The notes under the pieces are model-generated. The model had not been told where the DNA came from and ran no database searches. It saw only the letters and a list, made by a program, of their open reading frames with translations. From JBOHNM01 sp050730675 (GTDB lineage Bacteria; Planctomycetota; Phycisphaerae; Phycisphaerales; UBA1924): a stretch of DNA of 28,244 nt. The stretch's first letter is position 1; each line of letters begins with the position of its first letter. Where the stretch lies: contig JBOHNM010000036.1 in assembly GCA_050730675.1 (NCBI GenBank), positions 1 through 28,244 on the forward strand, read 5' to 3'. Made by a program: the position numbers and the translations under genes. Shown here in pieces: positions 1-6,195 of the stretch.

Positions 1-2079
1 GGTCCGATCCGGATCGGTCGTGTGCAGCACGGCCGCGCGGAGCTCGGGCCGGTGGGATTGCACCCCCACGAACTCTGCTCCCATGTCTGCGTCATCGGTC
101 GCACCGGCGTCGGCAAGTCGACGCTCGCGGTCGGTGTGCTGATGCGGCTGCTTGAACTCGGCATCCCCTGGGTCGCCTTCGACACCAAGCGCAGCCTCCG
201 GCAACTGCTCGCCCTTGAAACCCCGACGCCGATCTACGCGGTCGCCGTCGGACGCGCCGTCGGAAGCACGCTGCACTGGAACCCGCTCGCGCCACCGCCG
301 GGGATCCCCGCCGATACGCACCGCCGCCAAATCGTCGAGCTCGTTTGCCGAACGTGGGGCGCGGGCGACGCCGTGGCGGCGCTGCTGGACCGAACCATCG
401 AGCAGCTCACCGACGGCCACACCAGCGTGCCGACATTCGTGGACGTCCGCCGCGCGCTGGTGGAAGCGCCCCTCAAGCAGCGCGAATCGACCTGGCGGCA
501 GACGGCCCTGCGCGTCCTGGACCAACTGACGACCGGACCACTGGGCCGTGCCTTCAACACACGCCGTGATGCCGTGGCGACCGACGTGCTCCTGGAGCGC
601 CGCACCATCGTCGAACTGGACGGGCTGACGGGGGCCGACGGTGCCTTCGTCATCTCGTCGCTCCTGCAGCAGTTGACCGCGCGGCTGCAGCAAGATTCCA
701 CACGTGCCTCCTCCGCTTCATCCCGTGAGCCGGGTCTTGACGGGCTTCGGTTGTGCATGTTCATCGATGAGGCCCACCGCCTCCTTGCGCGTCATGACGG
801 CGGGCGGGAGACGCCCGTGGAGTTACTCCTGCGCGAAGGACGCTCCCTCGGCCTAGGTCTAGTCCTGGCCACACAGACCTACGGCGGGATCAGTCCTGTC
901 GCCTTGGCCAACTGCGCGACGTGGATCGCCCTGCAGTGCCGCTACCGCTCGGACGTGAACACCGGAGCACAGGGCTTGATGCTCCGCGACGACCAGAAGG
1001 AGATCCTCACCACACTCCCGGTCGGAGAAGCGGTTGTCCGTCTGGGCTCGCGATATCCGCACCCCGTCCACGTCAAGCTCACCCCGTTCGATCTCCCCGC
1101 CAAGCCGGTGGCCGACTTGGATCTGGCCCGCGCATTCCTGGTGGGACCGTTCCGCCGTGACGCCCTGAACATCCGCGCCGCCGTCGAAACCGCTCAACCA
1201 TCACCCCGCGGCCACCGCGGCGATTCCGCCGGTCCCGCCCATTCCGCGGCAGTCCGGCCGAACGCGCCGGAACCGGGTCCCCAACAGGCGGTTCCGCGCC
1301 TTGACAGCTCCCATGGCGCCCCGGCGCCATCGCACGGAATACCTCAACTCAATGAGAGCGCTTGCGTTCAAACAGTCCAGATCGCTTCTCAAGACCCTGA
1401 CGAGCATGACACACCGAGTCATAGGGAAGCACCGCCAGGCTCGGGGCTCGATGTCGACCCCGACGCCACGCTGCTCCTGAAGAGTGTCGCCCATCGACCG
1501 TTGGCCACGGTCACGCAGCACTACGCCGCCGCCCAGCTCCCACGACGTCGAGGTGATGCCGCCAAGCGTGCGCTGGTTCAGGAACGCTACCTCAAGGCGA
1601 TCGACGTTCCTGTGCCCGAAGGACGGGTGGTTCTGCTGGAACCCACCGGCGCGGGCAGCGCCTGGCTGCGCCGCCACCGGATCGAACGTCCAGCCCCGCG
1701 GGCCTCGCTCCTGCACGCGTACTGGCAGGACCGCGTCGGCCGCGAGCTCACGGGCCGGGGCTGGCAGGTCGAGCTCGAGCATCACCGCGACGGCCACGCG
1801 TTCGATGTCTTCGCCTCTCGCGACCGCTCGACGCTCCTGTGCGAGGTCGAGACTGGCAAGAGCAATGTCCCGGCCAATCTCGCCGCGCTCACCGCGGCGA
1901 ATGTGGACCACCGCGTCGTCCTCTGGCTCGATCCGCTCACGATCGACCGCGCCCGCGTGCTGGTGCCCGACGGCGTCACACTGCTCCAACCGCGGTCACT
2001 TCCATCTTGGCTTGCAACCATCCGCGGCTCGGATAACAAGGGCCGTTCCGTGGCGGCAGGCCGCGCGGCCTCACGATGA
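1..2079 (+). CDS. HerA/FtsK-like ATPase fused to PD-(D/E)XK-like domain (5' partial)
   Basis: P-loop ATPase of the HerA/TraD/VirB4 superfamily, which pump or process DNA. Numbering from the GTG at 22, Walker A is GRTGVGKS at residues 26-33, Walker B ends in FIDEAH with D249-E250, and an ATQ sensor motif sits at 283-285. A low-complexity Pro/Ser/His-rich linker covers about 390-480. The C-terminal 130 residues resemble a PD-(D/E)XK nuclease: FDVFA with D595, then CEVETGKS with E608, E610 and K613. The frame is open to the left edge and reads PIRIGRV, which matches the beta strand that precedes the P-loop in HerA proteins, so the true start lies outside the window. The stop overlaps the next gene as ATGA. 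The role (phage defence, conjugation or DNA processing) is inferred. No relaxase or NurA gene is in view. Confidence 0.75.
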   Translation, partial: GPIRIGRVQHGRAELGPVGLHPHELCSHVCVIGRTGVGKSTLAVGVLMRLLELGIPWVAFDTKRSLRQLLALETPTPIYAVAVGRAVGSTLHWNPLAPPPGIPADTHRRQIVELVCRTWGAGDAVAALLDRTIEQLTDGHTSVPTFVDVRRALVEAPLKQRESTWRQTALRVLDQLTTGPLGRAFNTRRDAVATDVLLERRTIVELDGLTGADGAFVISSLLQQLTARLQQDSTRASSASSREPGLDGLRLCMFIDEAHRLLARHDGGRETPVELLLREGRSLGLGLVLATQTYGGISPVALANCATWIALQCRYRSDVNTGAQGLMLRDDQKEILTTLPVGEAVVRLGSRYPHPVHVKLTPFDLPAKPVADLDLARAFLVGPFRRDALNIRAAVETAQPSPRGHRGDSAGPAHSAAVRPNAPEPGPQQAVPRLDSSHGAPAPSHGIPQLNESACVQTVQIASQDPDEHDTPSHREAPPGSGLDVDPDATLLLKSVAHRPLATVTQHYAAAQLPRRRGDAAKRALVQERYLKAIDVPVPEGRVVLLEPTGAGSAWLRRHRIERPAPRASLLHAYWQDRVGRELTGRGWQVELEHHRDGHAFDVFASRDRSTLLCEVETGKSNVPANLAALTAANVDHRVVLWLDPLTIDRARVLVPDGVTLLQPRSLPSWLATIRGSDNKGRSVAAGRAASR

Positions 2080-2510
2080 CCTCTCCAATCGAATCACGCA
2101 ACCCCGACAACGCGCAATGGATCGACTTCAAGCAGCACAAGGCCCACGAGTTCATCGGGCTCGGCTACTCGGTGCAGTGGCACCCCGACCGGATTTGCTT
2201 AATGGATATCTATGTCCCGGGCTGGGTCTACCAGCAGCCCGAGTACCGGGCCTGCGTGAACTTCTCTCTTCAGCCCAGCACGGCCGGCCTCGACGGCGGC
2301 CGGATCACCGGCCTGTCGATCCTCGAACGACTCGTCGAGTACCCCGATGCCGCGCGGGATGGACCGCGAGAGCACCAGCGCGCTCTCTGCCGCTACGACC
2401 GGGGCGGGATTCGCTTTCTCTATTCGCTGAAGGACCGGACCGACTACCTCGCGCTGCTGCCGGTGGCGAAGTCGCTCTACGACGACGTCCGACGGGTGTT
2501 CAATCGGTGA
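2076..2510 (+). CDS. hypothetical protein coupled to the HerA-like ATPase
   Basis: A 144-residue protein I do not recognise. The ATG overlaps the stop of the ATPase gene (ATGA), so the two are probably translationally coupled and work together. It is soluble, with no signal peptide or membrane segment, and rich in aromatic residues, with a Trp/Tyr cluster around residues 31-56 and one Cys in RACVNF. The C-terminal third looks helical. Codon use matches the upstream gene. It could be a partner subunit of the ATPase/nuclease or a small accessory factor of a mobile or defence locus; the sequence alone does not decide. Confidence 0.65.
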   Translation: MTSPIESRNPDNAQWIDFKQHKAHEFIGLGYSVQWHPDRICLMDIYVPGWVYQQPEYRACVNFSLQPSTAGLDGGRITGLSILERLVEYPDAARDGPREHQRALCRYDRGGIRFLYSLKDRTDYLALLPVAKSLYDDVRRVFNR

Positions 2511-2606
2511 GGTGTTCATGCCGAGCTGCTCGGGACCGCATCGCCCGGATCCGGGCTCTCCCCGGAGAGGCTCCTACAAGCGTGTGCTATCTGATCGACT
2601 CTTGGA

Positions 2607-2612
2607 TAGAAT
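2607..2612 (+). promoter_or_regulatory. -10-like hexamer close to a start codon
   Basis: TAGAAT, five of six matches to TATAAT, ends 6 nt before the ATG at 2619. No convincing -35 box sits at the usual distance. If used, transcription would start at or next to the ATG. Confidence 0.3.
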
Positions 2613-2618
2613 GGCGGC

Positions 2619-3428
2619 ATGACCAACCAGCAGCAGCTGCACCAGACGCTGGTCCATGTGCAGGCTCCGGGGCCGTCCGAGGGCAGCAAGCCGGCAGACT
2701 CATCTTCTCGTCTCTCCCACGTCGCCACGGTCATCGGGACCGGTATCGCGTTCGGAGCGCTGGTGGCGGTCGTCATGTACTACAGCTACAGCGCGCGTAT
2801 CGATGATCTGACCAACAAACTCAAGGACCGTCCACCGTCGAGCGCGGCCGCGGGGAGCGTCTCCGCCCTGAAACTGGAGCTCGCCGGGGCCATCAGGGAC
2901 CGCGACGCGGCAAGAAAGGCCCTCCCTCAAGCATCGCCCGACAACCGCGACCAGCTCGCCGCGCTGACGAACGAGCGGGACGAGGCCCGCTCGGCTGCGA
3001 GCCGTCTCACCGCCGAACGAGACGCCCTGAAGGCCGAAGTCGCGCGGCTCAGCGGAGTCACGGTTATTCCCTTGGCGACCTCGACACTCGCGGACGTCAC
3101 CATCAACGTCAACTCCATCGTCCGGTCCGGCACCTCGTTGATCATCTCGTTCGATCTGATGTCCCAGGCGCCGACCCACGACGTCGCGGTGGCGCTCGAC
3201 CAGTGCGTGGTGAACGGCCCGGACGGTGCCGCGTACCCGAGCAGCTCCGTGCTGCTGGGCACCGGCGATCGCGCGAACTCGCGGCGCGAGCTCATCCCCG
3301 GCATCCGGCTGCCGGGGCAGATGCGCATCGATCAGGTGCCTGCGGACGTCTCCACGCTCAGCGTCGTGTCCATCTCGATGGACCCGTTCCTGGGGTACCG
3401 GTGGGAACAGAAGCTGCCGATCAAGTAG
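2619..3428 (+). CDS. membrane-anchored coiled-coil protein of unknown function
   Basis: A 269-residue protein. A hydrophilic N-terminus of about 30 residues is followed by one membrane helix (about 33-56, VIGTGIAFGALVAVVMYYSY). A charged heptad-like segment (about 60-142, with DDLTNKLKD, TNERDEARSAASRLTAERD and LKAEVARL) should form a coiled coil. A compact beta-rich C-terminal domain (about 145-269) has a single Cys in DQCVVNG. This suggests an inner-membrane anchor with an extracytoplasmic sensor or adaptor domain. A TAGAAT -10-like hexamer at 2607-2612 lies only 6 nt before the ATG and no Shine-Dalgarno sequence is visible, so the mRNA may be leaderless. It follows the ATPase pair by 108 nt and may belong to the same module. 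Confidence 0.65.
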   Translation: MTNQQQLHQTLVHVQAPGPSEGSKPADSSSRLSHVATVIGTGIAFGALVAVVMYYSYSARIDDLTNKLKDRPPSSAAAGSVSALKLELAGAIRDRDAARKALPQASPDNRDQLAALTNERDEARSAASRLTAERDALKAEVARLSGVTVIPLATSTLADVTINVNSIVRSGTSLIISFDLMSQAPTHDVAVALDQCVVNGPDGAAYPSSSVLLGTGDRANSRRELIPGIRLPGQMRIDQVPADVSTLSVVSISMDPFLGYRWEQKLPIK

Positions 3429-3544
3429 AGAGCGCGTCAACATCGCGTCGTTGCGGCGTGGTGTGACTCAAAGTATTGCAGCCGAGAGCGGGTCGTAAGA
3501 TCTGAATTCTACTTGTGTGCGTACACACCGGGGTGAACCCATTT

Positions 3545-4187
3545 GAGGCTGCACATGATTCCGGCACTCTCGAGCGAGCATCGCGGCGTATTTCGGACCA
3601 CCGCTCCTCCGCTTCAGGCCGCGGCGTACGCGATCTCGGCTCTTGAAGCTGCCGGGTACACGGTGGTGCACGTCGAATCACCGGGTACTCATCGATTGGC
3701 GATGTCCCGTCAATCGAGCCTCGCACCGCTCTGGCCGCCGCGTGCATCGGTGCTCGGTCGGCCACGGCGCAGGCGCAGGCAACAGCCGCGGTTCCTCCAT
3801 CATCTCGTCCGACGGCTCCACGGCCTGGCTCGAGCGCCGAGGACGGCCCTTGCGGTACTCGACGGGTATCGCGGTTGTGCCCTCAATCTCCGCGAGATCG
3901 AGCGTGGCGGTCAAGCCCAGACGCTCGCTGGTGAGTGCCAGGCTGCGCACCGACCGTGGGCGATCAGGGTCCGCCTCAGCCTCTTCCAGTTTTTCCACGG
4001 GCTTGGCGCGCGCCCGCTTCTCGCTGGTGGCGAGCTCCGGCGTCGCGGCGCTCGGACGATCGACGCGCCGGTGGGCGCCGGCTCCTTCTTCAGTATCCGC
4101 GCTGGGAATGAACACGCCCTCGACTGTCATGTAGTAGAACAGCCGCGGGCAATATGCGTGCTCGGCAACTCCGCGGGTAGGCCACAT
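3545..4187 (-). pseudogene. degenerate cas4 (Cas4 domain of a Cas4-Cas1 fusion)
   Basis: The first 143 or so codons read as the Cas4 half of the Cas4-Cas1 fusions of type I-G (formerly I-U) CRISPR systems. Visible are an N-terminal AYCPRLFYY motif with the first cluster cysteine, SADTEEGAGAHRRVDRP, RSVRSLALTSERLGL, the acidic strand ATLDLAEIEG, and IPVEYRKGRP where the family usually has VEYKRGRP. The catalytic Lys is thus replaced by Arg. After APWPT (near 3755) the similarity moves to another frame (DRAPMHAAARAVR, where intact proteins have DRVQLCAQ). A third frame then carries a weak C-terminal cysteine motif (TPRCSLESAGIMC, near 3545-3585) after a premature stop. No Cas1 domain follows. 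This is a dead adaptation gene, with no other cas gene or CRISPR array in view. Confidence 0.7.
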
Positions 4188-4531
4188 GTGGTCCTCGCTG
4201 GGTTCATCGACCTACGGACTGGCGAGGATCATCTCCCGGCAACGGTCGCAATTGCGCGTCCTTGCAGGTGTGTCACACGCCGGTCCGAGAAGCATGACCG
4301 CGAGTCAGGCCCTACCCAGTTGCCCGAACGCTCGGAGGCGTTTCCCGTGACCGGCCTATCTGCGGGCCATTTGGCTGTAGCGCCAGCGCTAGCGCTACGG
4401 TGGCTTTTGATGACATCGAGTAGCATCGCCTGCCCCAATCAATCAGCTTCGGAGGCTGATGGGAGCGGGTACATCCCTCGGTTTTGTCACGACTTGTCAC
4501 TCTCTGACACGCGCTGCGCTGCAGCGCTAAA
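4188..4531. other. non-coding stretch between cas4 remnant and tRNA-Gly
   Basis: No convincing gene on either strand: the short frames here lack family features and have poor codon use. It contains a 22-bp imperfect palindrome (4377-4398) and, at 4511-4528, GCGCTGCGCTGCAGCGCT, which can fold into a hairpin just beyond the 3' end of the tRNA but has no T-run to mark a terminator. Base composition is less extreme than in the flanking genes, consistent with decayed accessory DNA. Confidence 0.5.
4377..4398. repeat. imperfect 22-bp palindrome
   Basis: GTAGCGC and GCGCTAC are outer arms around AGCGCT, itself a palindrome. The unit matches its own reverse complement at 20 of 22 positions. It lies upstream of the cas4 remnant and near the tRNA 3' end. 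Function is unknown; a recombination or protein-binding site are options. Confidence 0.4.
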
Positions 4532-4603
4532 AGCGGGCGAGGAGGATCGAACTCCCGACATTCAGCTTGGGAAGCTGACGTTCTACCGCTGAACTACGCC
4601 CGC
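4532..4603 (-). tRNA. tRNA-Gly (anticodon CCC)
   Basis: A full cloverleaf can be drawn on the minus strand. The acceptor arms GCGGGCG and CGCCCGC pair fully, and the D arm reads GTTCAGCGGTAGAAC. The anticodon stem TCAGC/GCTGA encloses the loop TTCCCAA, giving CCC, which decodes GGG. The T arm reads GGGAGTTCGATCCTCC. Position 73 is T in the gene, and CCA is not encoded. The 3' end faces the accessory segment at 1-4500, the orientation expected for a tRNA used as an integration site. Confidence 0.93.
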
Positions 4604-4612
4604 GGCACTCCG

Positions 4613-4642
4613 AGTATAGCCGGCTCTGCTTCTGGTCCGCAA
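4613..4642 (-). promoter_or_regulatory. promoter of tRNA-Gly
   Basis: On the minus strand the -35 box TTGCGG (4637-4642) and the -10 box TATACT (4613-4618) are 18 nt apart. The -10 ends 9 nt before the mature tRNA 5' end, so transcription would begin at or just before the tRNA. Confidence 0.6.
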
Positions 4643-4928
4643 CGAGAATTCCCGACTGCGGCACATTGCGCCCGGACCACGCTGCAACCAGCGAACAGCA
4701 ACAGTTGCCGCATCAATGAGCATTCTTCGCCGGACAACCGGCGCACCCCAGCATCTACGTCAACATCCAGCACAAGCCCCGGTGCAAGAACACGCGAACT
4801 GCTTGGAAAAGCTCGCGAGAGACAAGTGAGGGCGCGACGTCCCACAACACACAGCGCTCGTGGCGAGCACCTGCCTGACAGCCTCCCCATCGACGAAACT
4901 CACATCGCCAGCATCTTCCCCGCATGGT
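4643..4928. other. non-coding stretch between tRNA-Gly promoter and ackA
   Basis: I see no gene or repeat here. It is the 3' flank of the acetate kinase gene, and no stem-loop with a T-run is visible. Frames that extend from here over ackA are antisense shadows. Confidence 0.5.
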
Positions 4929-6182
4929 TCAGCACTCGGCATGCCGATTCCCTCCAACATTCCATGGCTGCGCGGCATCATCGCGAGCGTGCTGCAGGTG
5001 CACTTCCGCCAGCACGTTCATCGTATGCTTCGCAATCATCAGCTCCTCGTTGGTGGGAACAACCCACACCGACACACGGGAATCGGACCGACTCACCCGC
5101 GGCTCGCCCCTGGCGTTCGCGTGCTCGTCAAATTCAACCCCGAGCCACCGAGACAGCCCGCAGATCGCCGCCCGCACCGACGGGGCGTTCTCACCGATCC
5201 CCCCCGTAAACACCAGCGCATCGACACCGCCCAGCGCTGCGGCGAGCGAACCGATCTCCCGAGCCGCCCGATAGACGAACAACTCGACGGCCTCGCTCGC
5301 GCGGGGATCCTGGCTCTCGATAAGTGTCCGCATGTCCCCGGAAACCCCCGAGACACCCAGAAGCCCCGACTCCTCGTACAGCACGCACTGGATCTCCTCG
5401 ACGCTCAGCCCCGTGTGCTGGTGCAGATACAACAACACGCCCGGATCAATCGCCCCGCACCGCGTGCCCATGATCAGGCCATCCAGCGCGGTCAAGCCCA
5501 TCGTCGTGGCAACGCTCCTCCCGCCCTGCAATGCGCACAGACTCGCACCCTGCCCGAGATGCGCGACAATGGTGCGCCCCGCCGCCGCTCGCGCATCGAG
5601 CCCCGGCAGCACCCCCGCGATGTACTCGTACGAGAGACCGTGAAAGCCGTACCGGCGCACGCCCGCCTGCGTGTACTTCCGTGGAATGGCGAAAGTGGAC
5701 GCGACCGCGGGCTGCGTGCAATGAAACGCGGTATCGAAACACGCCACCTGCGGGAGTTCGGGCGAGATCGCCGCGACCGCTCGGATCGCCGCCGCATTGT
5801 GCGGCTGGTGCAGCGGCGCCAGCGGCACCAATTCGTCGATTGCACGGAGCACCTCCGCCGTCACCAACGCAGGATGGATGAACTTTGTGCCTCCATGCAC
5901 CACCCGATGTCCCGCGGCCATCAACCGGGTCCCCGCCATCCCTTCCTTGACCGCCCACGTGAACAGGAACTCGACCGCCTGCTCATGGGTCAAGCCGTGT
6001 CCCGATCCCCACGCCTGCTCGCCGACGACCTTCCCGTCCGCCCCCACCGCGCTGAACCGCGGCGACGACGAAAGGCCAGCGATCTGACCCCGAAGGAGGG
6101 GACGATCGAACTCTCCCGATGCCAGCACCGAGAACTTGAGACTCGACGATCCGGCGTTCAAGATCAGGATCGCATCGCCCAT
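4929..6182 (-). CDS. ackA: acetate kinase
   Basis: Converts acetyl phosphate and ADP to acetate and ATP in the cytoplasm. Family signatures are clear: the N-terminal nucleotide/phosphate loop LILNAGSSSLKFSVL, GHRVVHGG, RRYGFHGLSYEY, the phosphate-binding VAHLGQGASLCA, SGVSGDMRTL, and the C-terminal FTGGIGENAPSVR and VPTNEELMIA. At 417 residues it is slightly longer than the usual 400 because of a nonconserved tail after the NEE motif. The start lies 13 nt behind the phosphoketolase stop, and the stop codon is part of TAAGGA, which serves as its ribosome binding site. The two genes are therefore an operon: phosphoketolase makes the acetyl phosphate that this enzyme uses for substrate-level phosphorylation. 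Confidence 0.96.
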   Translation of the reverse strand: MGDAILILNAGSSSLKFSVLASGEFDRPLLRGQIAGLSSSPRFSAVGADGKVVGEQAWGSGHGLTHEQAVEFLFTWAVKEGMAGTRLMAAGHRVVHGGTKFIHPALVTAEVLRAIDELVPLAPLHQPHNAAAIRAVAAISPELPQVACFDTAFHCTQPAVASTFAIPRKYTQAGVRRYGFHGLSYEYIAGVLPGLDARAAAGRTIVAHLGQGASLCALQGGRSVATTMGLTALDGLIMGTRCGAIDPGVLLYLHQHTGLSVEEIQCVLYEESGLLGVSGVSGDMRTLIESQDPRASEAVELFVYRAAREIGSLAAALGGVDALVFTGGIGENAPSVRAAICGLSRWLGVEFDEHANARGEPRVSRSDSRVSVWVVPTNEELMIAKHTMNVLAEVHLQHARDDAAQPWNVGGNRHAEC

Positions 6183-6195
6183 CGTGCGGCAGTCC

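Noticed and set aside
3429..4531. CRISPR array next to the cas4 remnant
   Set aside because: I read the region for direct repeats of 25-40 nt with regular spacing and found none.
3543..4592. 349-codon plus-strand frame across the cas4 remnant and the tRNA
   Set aside because: It is antisense to Cas4-like sequence and runs through the tRNA-Gly gene, so it cannot be a normal protein gene.
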